Positions 1 to 8,475 of a stretch of DNA of 64,000 bases are shown one piece after another; the first letter of the stretch is position 1, and every line of letters begins with the position of its first letter. This DNA comes from CAZWRV01 sp964636325. Its GTDB lineage: Bacteria > Verrucomicrobiota > Lentisphaeria > Victivallales > GWF2-50-93. The notes under the pieces were generated by a model. The model did no database searches. It was given only the letters and a program-made list of their open reading frames with translations, and was not told where the DNA came from. The DNA is taken from contig CAZWRV010000008.1 of NCBI GenBank assembly GCA_964636325.1, positions 42,193-106,192 of the forward strand, in the 5' to 3' direction. The position numbers and the translations under genes are program-made.

Positions 1-2
1 AC

Positions 3-1475
3 ATCGCAGGATACCAGAAGAACAAGGAAGGCGTCTGGGAGGTCGAGCTCAACCAGAAGATTTCCGCGAGATACGCGCTGCAGTGCCGCTTCAGGCAGTC
101 CTTCGCCAAGGAGGAGAAGGTGACGGTCCTGCCCGCGGTCACCGAGGGGACCGAGCTGCAGAAGGGCTACCTCGCGGTGCTCTCCGACGACACGCTGCAG
201 GTGAAGTTCGCCTCCGGAAAGGGCGAGATAACCGAGTTCGACCCCCGCAAGATACCGACGACGTTCAAGGTCGAATACGAGCGCCTCTCGAAGGCCGTCG
301 TCTGCTTCCACACCGTCGGCTCCGACTATGCCGTGACGCTGGACGTTATACGCCACAAGACCGCCGAGATGCTCAAGGCGCAGATAGGCGCAGTCGAAGT
401 AAACTCATATGTCTCGCCCGAGGGCCGCGTCATAACCAAGGCGGAGATAACGCTCAACAACGGCAACGAGAACTTCGTCAGGATCAGCCTGCCGGAGGGC
501 GGCACCGTGTGGTCGGTGATGATCGACGGCCAGCCGGTCGACGCCGCCAGGGAGGGCAGCGAGCTGCTCGTCCCGCTCAAGCAGTCTATATCCGGCGGCG
601 GCCGCGACCAGAAGCTCGAACTGACCTATTCAATCCAGGCCGACAAGGGCTGGTCCGTCCTGAAGCAGACATACAAGGGGCTTTCCATCAGCCTGCCAGT
701 CAGGAACCTCGTATGGAACCTCATCCTACCCCCCGGAATGGAATACAAGGACTTCAAGGGGACGCTGGACTGGGTCGACAGGTCCTTCCTCACCTTCATA
801 AGCTCCGACATCGCCCAGTATGACGAGAAGAACCGGATGGAGAAGGACCAGTCGCTGGCGAAGGCGAAGGGCTACGTCTCCGCCGCGAACAAGCTTGTGC
901 AGGCCGGCAAGATCAACGAGGCGTACGAGGCGTATCAGAACGCCGCGAACTTCGCTCAGAACGACAAGGAGCTGAACAGCGACATCCAAGGGCAGTGGCT
1001 GCAGGTGCAGCGCGACCAGTCCCTTGTGGCGTTTGGCAACAGGAGGGCCCAGCAGAAGAAGGGGAAGGGCTTCGAAGGCGCATCCGACAACCAGCCCATG
1101 CCCCAGGCGGAGCAGCAGGCCATGCCGCAGCAGGCGCTCCAGGTCAAGGACATCAACACATTGAAGCAGCAGCTCGGAAGCTCCGAGACAAGGACGCTGC
1201 AGATGATATCCGACAAGATACTGCTCCAGCAGCAGGCCGCGGCCGTCTCGCCGCATCCCCTGAACCCGTCAATCCCTGAGGGGGGGACTAAAATCACGTT
1301 CCGGCGCGACCTGCAGGTCACACCGCTCGCACCGATGGAGGTCTCCTTCAAGGCGGTCCGTAAGTTCGACTGGCGCCAAATATCCGGGCTGACCGCGGCC
1401 GCCGTCCTCACCGGCATTCTCATGCTCGCAAGCATGCTTGCCATGGCGCTGTTCCCCCGCAAGAATGCCGGGTAA
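3..1475 (+). CDS. C-terminal part of a large membrane-anchored protein (5' truncated by window edge)
   Basis: The reading frame is open from the first bases of the window, so the true start lies upstream. The visible ~490 residues show a beta-rich middle region, then a helical, TPR-like stretch around DNA 850-1000 (alternating Ala/Asn/Tyr pattern), a Gln/Met-rich low-complexity linker (about 1080-1250), and one hydrophobic segment close to the C-terminus (about 1385-1455) followed by a short basic tail. This suggests an exported protein held in the membrane by a C-terminal anchor. No enzymatic motif is visible and I do not recognise the family. It converges on the next gene, which lies on the other strand. 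Confidence 0.75.
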   Translation: MAGYQKNKEGVWEVELNQKISARYALQCRFRQSFAKEEKVTVLPAVTEGTELQKGYLAVLSDDTLQVKFASGKGEITEFDPRKIPTTFKVEYERLSKAVVCFHTVGSDYAVTLDVIRHKTAEMLKAQIGAVEVNSYVSPEGRVITKAEITLNNGNENFVRISLPEGGTVWSVMIDGQPVDAAREGSELLVPLKQSISGGGRDQKLELTYSIQADKGWSVLKQTYKGLSISLPVRNLVWNLILPPGMEYKDFKGTLDWVDRSFLTFISSDIAQYDEKNRMEKDQSLAKAKGYVSAANKLVQAGKINEAYEAYQNAANFAQNDKELNSDIQGQWLQVQRDQSLVAFGNRRAQQKKGKGFEGASDNQPMPQAEQQAMPQQALQVKDINTLKQQLGSSETRTLQMISDKILLQQQAAAVSPHPLNPSIPEGGTKITFRRDLQVTPLAPMEVSFKAVRKFDWRQISGLTAAAVLTGILMLASMLAMALFPRKNAG

Positions 1476-1528
1476 TGAGCGGATTTTTCTTCATGCGGAC
1501 GGTTCAACAGATATTTGATTCCCGTTTC

Positions 1529-2422
1529 CTATTCCGCAGACTCGTCCGGGGTCGAGTCGAAGTTGAAGATGATCATGAAGGGGAGTGGGCCGTTTGCGAC
1601 GACGTTGACGAGTCCGAACTGGAAGCCGTTTAGATCCCTGGCGACGTTGACGAGTCCGAACTGGAAGCCGTTGGGCGGTTCGGTTCCGGCGTTTTTGCCG
1701 GAGAGGATATTGACGACTCCGGCCTGCATGCCTTCGAAGTCGCACTCGACGTTGACGACGCCGAAGTGGGCGCCGCGCGAGCCGTCGCCGATGTTGACGA
1801 GCGCGCCTTTCACGCCATAGACTTCCGGAGTTGCCGCGAGTATCGCGGAGCCTTCCGCGCCTGTGACACGTCCGCGGCCGGACATGAATCCGGTCTTGAC
1901 GCCGTAGACGCACTGCCTCGGAGGGAACGCCAGGCCCTGCGAAAGGCAGAGCTGGATGGGTGTCCAATTCGAAATGTCGACTCCGGGGCGTATTGTGACC
2001 GCGGACTTGTATGCCATAGTCAAGGTTCCGGTGACGTCGTCGTATTCCGCGAAAGCCTTGCCGTCCTCCCTGTCCCAGTGCTTCAGGCCATTGCGGAGCC
2101 CTTCGGACTTATCGAGCCATTTCGACTGCTCGGTGTTCTTCTCGAGAATCTTTGCGACTGTCGCCTCGGGGAAGGCGGCGGGCTTGCCGTCATTGACGGC
2201 GCTTATTCGGACCAGGGCGGCCCTTGCGTCGTCCTCGTAGAATATCTCGTAGCGGAGTCCGTCCCTGTCGAAGAGCTGGACTAGATAGCCGGTCTTCTCG
2301 AACTCCTTGATCGGTTTTCCGTATTCGAGGACGTTCCCCCTGGGCGTAGTCCCGAGCTGGGCGTTGGAGGCGGAGGCGGCGCAGAGGACTGCGGCGATGC
2401 AAAATATGATTTTTACTTTCAT
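1529..2422 (-). CDS. Secreted protein with C-terminal FGLVNV-type repeats
   Basis: A 297-residue protein with a clear N-terminal signal peptide (about residues 1-21, ending SNA-Q). The first half is globular with no motif I recognise. The second half is built from short repeats of the form G-x-x-x-G-x-V-N-V, for example HFGVVNV, MQAGVVNI, and twice GFQFGLVNV. This is the style of surface proteins with tandem beta-strand repeats (LA_2272-like surface repeats are the closest family I can name). Two of the repeats are nearly identical at DNA level, so they arose recently. Likely located in the periplasm or on the cell surface. The function is unknown. Confidence 0.7.
   Translation of the reverse strand: MKVKIIFCIAAVLCAASASNAQLGTTPRGNVLEYGKPIKEFEKTGYLVQLFDRDGLRYEIFYEDDARAALVRISAVNDGKPAAFPEATVAKILEKNTEQSKWLDKSEGLRNGLKHWDREDGKAFAEYDDVTGTLTMAYKSAVTIRPGVDISNWTPIQLCLSQGLAFPPRQCVYGVKTGFMSGRGRVTGAEGSAILAATPEVYGVKGALVNIGDGSRGAHFGVVNVECDFEGMQAGVVNILSGKNAGTEPPNGFQFGLVNVARDLNGFQFGLVNVVANGPLPFMIIFNFDSTPDESAE
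1601..1672. repeat. Tandem 30-bp direct repeat, 42-bp period
   Basis: The 30 bases at 1601-1630 recur exactly at 1643-1672 inside the secreted repeat-protein gene. The period is a multiple of three, so copy number can change without frameshift. They encode the two GFQFGLVNV units. Confidence 0.85.
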
Positions 2423-2757
2423 ATGGGAATATCCCTAAAACTGATAAGATTTTTGATTCTAACCATAGGTTGAAGGTAGCAAGTCAGGACGGGATTTCAA
2501 GGATGGGAGCGGGTAAAACCGGGCAGAACTTTGCAGGGAGGCCACTTCCTGCACCCGCCGCGGCGGGCCCGGAGGGGAGCCTTATGCGGCAAAGCGTGTG
2601 TTTTTTCCACGATTCCCAGCTTGAAATTCCACACCTTCCAAACTGTCTTCGCCCATGGTAAAAATCAAAATTCCTATCAGTTTCTTTCCGCCCTTGATTT
2701 TCCGATATTAGCTAGTTGATTGACTATAAATAATAATTGAAGAAAGGAGGATGTCAA
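2423..2757. other. Intergenic region before the IS66 remnant
   Basis: 335 bases with no convincing gene. It holds a GC-rich patch (2520-2585) and an AT-rich approach to the next gene that ends in a strong Shine-Dalgarno (AAAGGAGG, 2743-2750). An 11-bp inverted repeat (TGGGAGCGGGT at 2504-2514 and its complement at 3800-3810) brackets the transposase remnant. Confidence 0.5.
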
Positions 2758-2955
2758 GTGGGCTTCAAGACAAAAATCCAGCTTATCAGCCGGAGGAGCG
2801 GCTACGACCAGTGGTTCGTGAACTTCCCTTCGGCCTGCGCGCAGATGATGGGCTTCAGGAAGGGCGAGGTCGCGGAATGGGAGGTCGACGCCAAGGGGAG
2901 CCTCATGCTGAAACGGGAACGGGATGCCGGAAAAGCCAAGAAGAAGAAAGCCTGA
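2758..2955 (+). CDS. Small AbrB-like protein accompanying a transposase
   Basis: A 65-residue protein. I choose the GTG at 2758 because AAAGGAGG lies 7 bases upstream; a TTG at 2737 has no such site. The pattern resembles AbrB/MazE-type swapped-hairpin DNA-binding proteins: K-x-Q-L-I near the start, W-F-V-N-F-P-S-A, then F-R-K-G-E-V-A-E-W-E-V, and a basic lysine tail. Small proteins of this type are often found next to transposase genes. Here it directly precedes an IS66-type transposase remnant, so it is probably a passenger or regulator of that element. This role is inferred from context only. Confidence 0.5.
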   Translation: MGFKTKIQLISRRSGYDQWFVNFPSACAQMMGFRKGEVAEWEVDAKGSLMLKRERDAGKAKKKKA

Positions 2956-3056
2956 CCGCGCAGCCGGAGCGGAGGCGGAAGCCCCGGCGGAATCGTCGGG
3001 AAGGATTCTCGCCGCCTATTCCAGGGCTCCGGACTGCGAGGCCGTCCATAGGATGC

Positions 3057-3800
3057 GCGCTGCCGAAGCAGCCCGTGGTCAACGCCGACGAGACCGGATG
3101 GAAGGTCAGGGGAAGCCAGTGGTACGTCTGGATATTCTGCAACCGCTCGGTTGTGTTCTGCCACGCGGACAGAAGCAGATCCTCGAAGGTGGTGGAGGAC
3201 ATCCTCGGCAAGGACTACGGGGGAACCTTCGTATGCGACTTCTACGCCGCATACAACTTCCTGCAGCACGTCCAGCGCTGCATGTACCACTACACGCGCG
3301 ACATCAAGAAGGAGAGGGAGGTGCTGCCGGGAAGCGTCCAGCTCGAACGGTTCGAGGAAAGGGTCTGGGGATTCATCGACGCCGGAAAGGCCGCCGCAGC
3401 GCTTCCGCAGGGGAAGGAAAAGGACAATGCCGCAGCGAGGCTCGGCAGGGAGCTCTCCTCCATCGCGAGGATGGATGTCCCAAGGGGAAGGCCCGAGACC
3501 CTGCGCAAGAGGATCGGCAAATACCATGACCAGATGCTCAGGTTCGTCACGACGCCCGGCGTCGAATGCCACAACAACAGGGCCGAAAGGCATCTGAGGC
3601 CGATCGTGACTTCAAGGAAGATGTCCTTCGGAAGCGACACCCCGGAGGGCGCGCAAAGGACATGTGTCCTCCATTCCATCGTCGAAACTTGCAGGCTGCA
3701 GAAGATAAGCCCCGTAGAGCTGTTCAAGGAGAAGATGGCGAGGAACTCCGGAAACAGCTTCCCGCTAACACAGCTTCTCACCACCAGGCTGAACTGCTGA
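3057..3800 (+). pseudogene. IS66 family transposase, C-terminal catalytic half only
   Basis: The DDE catalytic core of IS66 transposases is visible: NADETGWKV (first Asp, DNA ~3081), VCDFYAAYNF (second Asp, ~3232) and CHNNRAERHLRPI (the Glu), followed by the usual RKMSFGSDTPEGAQ segment. A full IS66 TnpC is about 500 residues with a leucine-zipper and zinc-binding N-terminus. Here only about 245 residues show homology. The bases between the preceding small gene (stop at 2955) and ~3057 do not encode the missing part in any frame, so the copy is 5'-deleted. No TnpA or TnpB partner is present. Transposition from this copy is not expected. Confidence 0.8.
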
Positions 3801-3875
3801 CCCGCTCCCACCGCCTCTCAGCCTCAAAAACACCCAGCTTAACGGTTACGTTTTTTTGACTTTAAGCCTGATTCC

Positions 3876-3902
3876 GCAGGATTCGATTAATCGGAATCCT
3901 GC
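3876..3902. terminator. Perfect 9-bp hairpin downstream of the IS66 remnant
   Basis: GCAGGATTC at 3876-3884 pairs exactly with GAATCCTGC at 3894-3902 around a 9-nt loop that is itself nearly palindromic. A T-run lies upstream of it, not downstream, so it may terminate either strand weakly or be a protein-binding site. Confidence 0.4.
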
Positions 3903-4038
3903 CTCATTAAAAGTTCTAATGCGGAACGCCGTCGGCGCGCCGTTTGACATCCACTCCCCGCAACATAACGTATCGGACTTTCAGGCATTTTCTTTTTTCA
4001 AACCAATAATGGATGAAGCTTAACAACAAGGACAAAAC

Positions 4039-4839
4039 ATGATAAGGGTGATAATCGTCGGAGCCGCCGGAAGGATGGGCAGGCACCTCGTCACGGCGGT
4101 CTTGGAGAGCGGAGACATGAAGCTGGCCGGCGCCCTCGAACATCAGGCATGCCCTCTGGTCGGAAAGGACGCCGGAACCGTCGCAGGACACGAGCCCTGC
4201 GGCATCGAGATAGTATCGGACATCGGCGGGCTGGGCGATGCGGACGCCGCCATCGACTTCAGCACGGGGCCCGTGGCCGACAACGCCGAGTATCTCGCGG
4301 GCCGCGGATGTTCGATAGTCATCGGCACCACGGCGCTCAAGGACGCCGACAGAAAGCGCCTGGAATCCCTCGCCGCGAAAGGCGCGAGGATAGTCCAGTC
4401 TTCCAACATGAGCGTCGGAGTCAACCTGCTCCTCGGCCTCTGCGCGCAGACGGCCAAGATACTCGGCGACGACTACGACGTCGAAATCGTAGAGATGCAC
4501 CACAGGAAGAAGAAGGACTCCCCCAGCGGAACCGCGCTCAGCCTCGCAGAGTCCGTCGCATCCGCCAAACAGGTCAGACTCAAGGACAAGGCCGTCCACG
4601 GCCGCAGCGGAATCACAGGCGAACGTCCCTTAGGGGAAATAGGCATCCATGCGGTCCGCGGCGGAGACGTCGTAGGCGACCACACGGTCATCTTCGCAGC
4701 CGAGGGCGAAAGGCTGGAGCTCGTCCACAAGGCCTCGAGCCGGAACACGTTCGCGAAAGGCGCAGTTCGGGCCGTCAGGTTCCTCCAGGGCGCGAGGCCA
4801 GGACTATATTCCATGAAGGACGTCCTAGGACTGAACTGA
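4039..4839 (+). CDS. dapB: 4-hydroxy-tetrahydrodipicolinate reductase
   Basis: A 266-residue enzyme that reduces 4-hydroxy-tetrahydrodipicolinate with NAD(P)H in the diaminopimelate/lysine pathway, supplying cell-wall cross-link precursor; cytoplasmic. The N-terminal Rossmann motif GAAGRMG (residues 8-14) and the family signature E-x-HHRKKKDSPSGTA (about 152-167), with the catalytic His/Lys pair, are both intact. Length is typical of DapB. A weak AAGGA site lies upstream of the ATG. It stands alone on the plus strand and is followed at 9 bases by a hairpin with the conserved CTACGCCCT loop. Confidence 0.96.
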   Translation: MIRVIIVGAAGRMGRHLVTAVLESGDMKLAGALEHQACPLVGKDAGTVAGHEPCGIEIVSDIGGLGDADAAIDFSTGPVADNAEYLAGRGCSIVIGTTALKDADRKRLESLAAKGARIVQSSNMSVGVNLLLGLCAQTAKILGDDYDVEIVEMHHRKKKDSPSGTALSLAESVASAKQVRLKDKAVHGRSGITGERPLGEIGIHAVRGGDVVGDHTVIFAAEGERLELVHKASSRNTFAKGAVRAVRFLQGARPGLYSMKDVLGLN

Positions 4840-4847
4840 GAAAAGTT

Positions 4848-4884
4848 ATGAATTCAGCAAACTACGCCCTTTTGCTGAATTCAT
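4848..4884 (+). repeat. Conserved-loop hairpin, copy 1
   Basis: A perfect 14-bp stem (4848-4861 with 4871-4884) closes a 9-nt loop CTACGCCCT. The same loop recurs in two other intergenic hairpins (7101-7141, inverted, and 37387-37429). It sits 9 bases after the dapB stop. Confidence 0.85.
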
Positions 4885-5014
4885 ACTTAAAGCCCCTGAC
4901 ACCGCGCCGCCATGTGCGGCTGTTTTTTTGCCGCAGCCATTCCGTCGGCTGGAATTTTCCGCTTGGCGATGTAAATTCACAAGGACAAAAAACTTTTACA
5001 GGAACAGCAATACT

Positions 5015-5509
5015 ATGGAACGCAGCGAACTCAAGAGGATCATTTCCGACTACCTCCACAAGGGCGTCGGGCTCAGCGAAATACAGGACAAGCTAAAGGC
5101 CGAGCACAGCGAACAGATTACCTTCCTGGAACTCAGGCTCCTGGCTTCGGAACTCGAGAACGTCGACTGGAAAAAAGTCTCCGGCGAGACCGACAAGGAA
5201 CCGGAAAAGCCGAAGAAGAAGACGGTCGCCAAGGATATCGAAGAAGATGCCGACATGGAAGAGGAGGAAGAGGAGGAAATATCATCCGGCCCGGGCGACT
5301 GGGAGCAGGGGACAGTAGTCGAAATCAGCAAGATAGCAAGGCCCGGCGCCGCCCTCAGCGGCTCCGTCAAGTTCTCCTCCGGCGCCAAGGCGGACTGGGT
5401 GCTCGATCAGTTCGGACGCCTCATGTTCGAGAACGCCAAGGGCAAGCCCACGCAGAAGGACCTCAAGGAGTTCCAGGCCGAACTCCAGCGCAAGCTCGGT
5501 GCCGGTTAA
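5015..5509 (+). CDS. Hypothetical acidic-linker protein
   Basis: A 164-residue protein. I start at ATG 5015, preceded by CAGGAAC; the frame extends further up but without a start signal. The N-terminal ~55 residues are helical (SELKRIISDYLHKG pattern). A low-complexity Lys/Glu linker includes a run of acidic residues (about 76-90). The C-terminal ~60 residues form a compact domain with SGSVKFSSGAKADWVLDQFG. No catalytic motif is visible. It ends 15 bases before a MoxR ATPase and is probably co-transcribed with it. The function is unknown. Confidence 0.65.
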   Translation: MERSELKRIISDYLHKGVGLSEIQDKLKAEHSEQITFLELRLLASELENVDWKKVSGETDKEPEKPKKKTVAKDIEEDADMEEEEEEEISSGPGDWEQGTVVEISKIARPGAALSGSVKFSSGAKADWVLDQFGRLMFENAKGKPTQKDLKEFQAELQRKLGAG

Positions 5510-5524
5510 GCATTGGGAGCCTGC

Positions 5525-6451
5525 TTGAAGGAATACCTGGACAAGCTGAAGGCCAACCTCGAATCGGTCATATCCGGCAAGAGCGAGGCGATAGAGCTGC
5601 TGCTTTTCGCAGTCTGCAGCGGGGGCAACATCCTGATGGAGGACGTGCCGGGGGTCGGCAAGACCACCATGGCGAAGGCGCTCGCCCGCTCGATGCAAGG
5701 CACCTTCCACCGCCTGCAGTTCACCCCGGACCTGCTGCCCTCGGACATAATAGGGACATCGGTCTTCAATCCGAAGGACGCGAGCTTCTCGTTCAGGCAG
5801 GGGCCGGTCTTCTCGAACATCCTGCTTGCGGACGAAATCAACCGGGCCTCCCCCAGGACCCAGTCCGCCCTCCTGGAGGCGATGAACGAGGGGCAGGTCT
5901 CGGTCGAGGGAGTCACCTATACCCTGCCCACCCCTTTCCTGGTGATCGCCACCGAAAACCCGGTGGAATACTACGGGACATATCCGCTCCCGGAAGCGCA
6001 GCTCGACCGTTTCGCGCTGCAGATCGTCATCGGATATCCCGACGAACAGAGCGAGCTGGACATACTTTATTCCAGGAAGGAGAAGGATCCCCTCGACGAA
6101 ATCGGCCCGGTGATAAGCTGCGCGCAGATCTGCCAGATACAGGAGCTGGTCCGGAAGGTCGAAATAGAGAAGTCCGTCGCGAAATATATCGCCGGCATCG
6201 TCCGCTCGACGCGGACTGACATCAGGGTCAAGCTCGGAGCGAGCCCGCGCGCGCTGATCACCCTCTCCCGCTGCGCCCAGGCAAGGGCCTTCATCGGCGG
6301 CAGGAACTTCACGACGCCGGACGACGTCAAGGCCATCGCCGTCAATGTCCTTTCCCACAGGATCGTCCTCGACAACAAGACCAAGTTCTCCGGCACAAGG
6401 AAGGAAACTGTGATACAGGACATCGTCGAACGGACGGAGGCGCCTGTCTGA
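5525..6451 (+). CDS. MoxR family AAA+ ATPase
   Basis: A cytoplasmic AAA+ ATPase of the MoxR type. These act as chaperones that mature or insert cofactors into partner complexes, often with VWA-domain proteins. Walker A GVGKTT (about residues 43-48), Walker B ILLADEINRA, sensor ATENPVE and the arginine-bearing PLPEAQLDRF segment are all present. Length, about 308 residues, is typical. I favour TTG 5525, 5 bases after GGGAG, over TTG 5513, which has no ribosome site. The usual DUF58/VWA partners are not adjacent. The next gene is a small membrane protein. Confidence 0.9.
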   Translation: MKEYLDKLKANLESVISGKSEAIELLLFAVCSGGNILMEDVPGVGKTTMAKALARSMQGTFHRLQFTPDLLPSDIIGTSVFNPKDASFSFRQGPVFSNILLADEINRASPRTQSALLEAMNEGQVSVEGVTYTLPTPFLVIATENPVEYYGTYPLPEAQLDRFALQIVIGYPDEQSELDILYSRKEKDPLDEIGPVISCAQICQIQELVRKVEIEKSVAKYIAGIVRSTRTDIRVKLGASPRALITLSRCAQARAFIGGRNFTTPDDVKAIAVNVLSHRIVLDNKTKFSGTRKETVIQDIVERTEAPV

Positions 6452-6505
6452 CGGTGGAACCGCATGTCATTTTTGAACGGCAAATAAAAAAACAAGGAGG
6501 AAAAG

Positions 6506-7081
6506 ATGGCTTCGAACGAAATCGGAGAAAAGATCTATCACAGCGACGAACGCATGAAGGTCACCAACGTCAGGATCACCTACAACCACATCACCGTCCC
6601 GATGGAGAAGGTGGACAGCGTCGAGGTAAATTTCAGGACCGAGGCATTCTGCTTCAGCGTGGGGGCGCTGCTCCTCAGCTTGTCGCCGCTTCTCTTCCTT
6701 GGCGCGGGCGTGATACCCAAGAGCGCTGCCTTGCCCATAGTGTTCATCACTCTCGTCCTCGCTGCGGCATGCGCCGTATGGGTATACCTGGTCTACAACA
6801 GCTACATCGAACTGATCCTGGGAGTGTCACATCAGAAGATAACCCTCTTCAAGGCCTGCATGGCGAAGAACGACTACATGTCCCAGGTCGCGAAGGCCAT
6901 CGGCGACGCCATCTTCGACGAGAAGAAATACCAGAAGATGAAGGAGTCCGGCGAACTGCAGGCTCCTTCCCCCGCCTTCAATCCGTCGGAGACCGTCCGC
7001 CTCAAGCTCATGCTGGAGGACTACGAGAAGCTCAAGGCCATGAAGGATTCCATGCCCAAGGCTTCCGAGGAGAAGAAGTAA
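6506..7081 (+). CDS. DUF6232-like two-TM membrane protein
   Basis: A 191-residue protein with a strong AAGGAGG site before the ATG. The N-terminal ~45 residues follow the pattern seen in DUF6232 (MKVTNVRITYNHITVPMEKV: a short beta motif with sequence on V-T-N and I-x-x-V). Two hydrophobic helices follow (about 50-70 and 77-100), then a cytosolic helical C-terminus rich in Lys/Glu. It is likely an inner-membrane protein. The role is unknown. It is followed by a conserved-loop hairpin. Confidence 0.65.
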   Translation: MASNEIGEKIYHSDERMKVTNVRITYNHITVPMEKVDSVEVNFRTEAFCFSVGALLLSLSPLLFLGAGVIPKSAALPIVFITLVLAAACAVWVYLVYNSYIELILGVSHQKITLFKACMAKNDYMSQVAKAIGDAIFDEKKYQKMKESGELQAPSPAFNPSETVRLKLMLEDYEKLKAMKDSMPKASEEKK

Positions 7082-7100
7082 GGCGGAGATGACCTCCGGG

Positions 7101-7141
7101 GTAAATATTCAGTGAAAGGGCGTAGTTCACTGAATACTTGC
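7101..7141 (-). repeat. Conserved-loop hairpin, copy 2 (inverted)
   Basis: A 16-bp stem (7101-7116 with 7126-7141; one mismatch, one G-U) around loop AGGGCGTAG, the reverse complement of the CTACGCCCT loop in copies 1 and 3. It lies 20 bases after the DUF6232-like gene. Confidence 0.8.
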
Positions 7142-7195
7142 GTATGCCTCGCTGACGCCCGCTTGAATTGCTGCATCCGGCCCATATATTGAGAT

Positions 7196-7654
7196 ATGGA
7201 AGCCTTGAAAAACGTCAATAATCGCCGTGCGTTGAAAATGGGCAGGATCAGAATATCCCTGATCCTCATTTCCGCCGCGATGCTCGTCTCGTTCATCGTC
7301 GCTGGGGCGAACATACGGAAGATAAAGGAGATTGAGTCAACCATCCCCAAATATCTCCCCAGGAAGGGGAAGTTGTGGGAAAGGCAGTCCCGCATCGTCG
7401 GGGAGCTCAAGAAGGCTCCGGAGAACTTCACCATTGAAATGAGGCAGCTCTCCACCGGCGAGCCCCTTAAGACCTTGAATTTCAAGAACACATTGTACGT
7501 CTACGAGACCGAGATGGTTCCTCCCGGGAAATATTTCGTCACCGTGCGCTCGGACGGATACGACCCGCTCAAGCTGAAGTCCGTGGAGCTCAAGGCCGGC
7601 ACCGACTGCCTGATCGACATCGTCTTCGGCACCGTGGAATATAACAGATACTAG
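7196..7654 (+). CDS. Small membrane-anchored protein with PEGA-like domain
   Basis: A 152-residue protein with an N-terminal hydrophobic helix after a basic head (about residues 19-37), so it is anchored with the rest probably outside the cytoplasm. The C-terminal ~70 residues (EMVPPGKYFVTVRSDGYDPL) resemble PEGA or carboxypeptidase-regulatory beta-sandwich domains, which decorate surface proteins. No enzyme motif is visible. It is a single gene ahead of the V-ATPase operon. Confidence 0.55.
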   Translation: MEALKNVNNRRALKMGRIRISLILISAAMLVSFIVAGANIRKIKEIESTIPKYLPRKGKLWERQSRIVGELKKAPENFTIEMRQLSTGEPLKTLNFKNTLYVYETEMVPPGKYFVTVRSDGYDPLKLKSVELKAGTDCLIDIVFGTVEYNRY

Positions 7655-7749
7655 TGTATCGGACGCCGGTTGCCAGATGCCGGATTGCCAATAAAGATCA
7701 ATATCCCGTTCCCGCCTTCTTGAACTTGCTTCTTCCAACGGTAAAATTA

Positions 7750-7765
7750 CGTTCCACGTGAAACC
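7750..7765. promoter_or_regulatory. parS-like ParB binding site
   Basis: The 14-base core GTTCCACGTGAAAC (7751-7764) matches the chromosomal parS consensus TGTTNCACGTGAAACA at every core position. Only the outermost base on each side differs. It lies in the gap between a small gene and the V-ATPase operon. Confidence 0.6.
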
Positions 7766-7816
7766 GACATGGATAAGCATAGTCAATAATCGCCGCAAAA
7801 TATAACGGGGCAAGGC

Positions 7817-8458
7817 ATGCCAGAGGAACTCCAAGGTCTGCTCGACCGGATACAGAGCGAGGCCGTCAAAAAGGCCGAAGACGCAAGATCGCGCATCGTT
7901 GCCGATGCGCAGGCCGAATCGGACCGCATCATAAAAGACGCGACGGAAAGGGCGGATGCACTGTTGAAAAAGGCCGACCAGGACGCCGCCTTGCTCCGCG
8001 CCCGGGCCGAGGACGCGATAAGGCAGGCCGCAAGGGATGCGGCCATCAGCCTTGAGCACATATTGAAGTCCATGCTTGAAAACTTCGTTCGGACATGCGT
8101 GGGGCAGGCCATGACTCCACAAATGATGGCGACAATCATCCGGACGGCTATTGAATCATGGACGGCGAAGGGCGGTGGCGATTCGGCGGACATTAGAATA
8201 ATGCTTCCGGAGAAGAATCTGGCCGAAACGCAGAAGGCCATTCTAGCGGGCGCCGCCGGGGAAATGAAGAATATTCCGGAAATTCTTGTCGGCAAGGACA
8301 TGAAGTCCGGGTTCAAGATAGGATTCAAAGGCGGCGACATGTTCCTGGACTTCAGCGGAGAGGCCATGACAGAGATCATCTGTTCCTATGTCGGGCCGAA
8401 GCTGGCATCAATAATCAAGGCGGAAAACAGCCCGCACGTCAAGACGGAAAGCCGATAG
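7817..8458 (+). CDS. atpE: V-type ATP synthase subunit E
   Basis: A 213-residue peripheral-stalk subunit. The N-terminal ~90 residues are a long Ala/Lys/Glu-rich coiled coil (AVKKAEDARSRIVADAQAES). The globular C-terminal part carries the subunit-E pattern with GFKIGFKGGDMFLDFSGEAM. It is first in an operon E-DUF2764-A-B-D-I-K, the order known from Borrelia and Chlamydia. Subunit E links the A/B head to the membrane sector through subunit I. Confidence 0.85.
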   Translation: MPEELQGLLDRIQSEAVKKAEDARSRIVADAQAESDRIIKDATERADALLKKADQDAALLRARAEDAIRQAARDAAISLEHILKSMLENFVRTCVGQAMTPQMMATIIRTAIESWTAKGGGDSADIRIMLPEKNLAETQKAILAGAAGEMKNIPEILVGKDMKSGFKIGFKGGDMFLDFSGEAMTEIICSYVGPKLASIIKAENSPHVKTESR

Positions 8459-8475
8459 CAAATCCAGGTGCATGA

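Larger units (their letters stand above)
2758..3857 (+). mobile_element. IS66-type element remnant
   Basis: The span holds the small AbrB-like gene and the truncated transposase. Exact ends and target duplication are not visible. The right part ends in an AT-rich stretch with a poly-T run (3850-3857). Confidence 0.45.

Noticed and set aside
2751..3056. Upstream part of the open frame leading into the IS66 transposase
   Set aside because: It overlaps the small AbrB-like gene in another frame and has no IS66 similarity before ~3057, so it is not part of the transposase.
2504..3810. 11-bp inverted repeat TGGGAGCGGGT as IS66 ends
   Set aside because: The right copy overlaps the transposase stop codon, which is too close for an IS66 end, and no target duplication is visible.
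5282..6358. 358-codon open frame on the minus strand
   Set aside because: Antisense to the MoxR ATPase gene; Arg/Gly/Asp-rich shadow.
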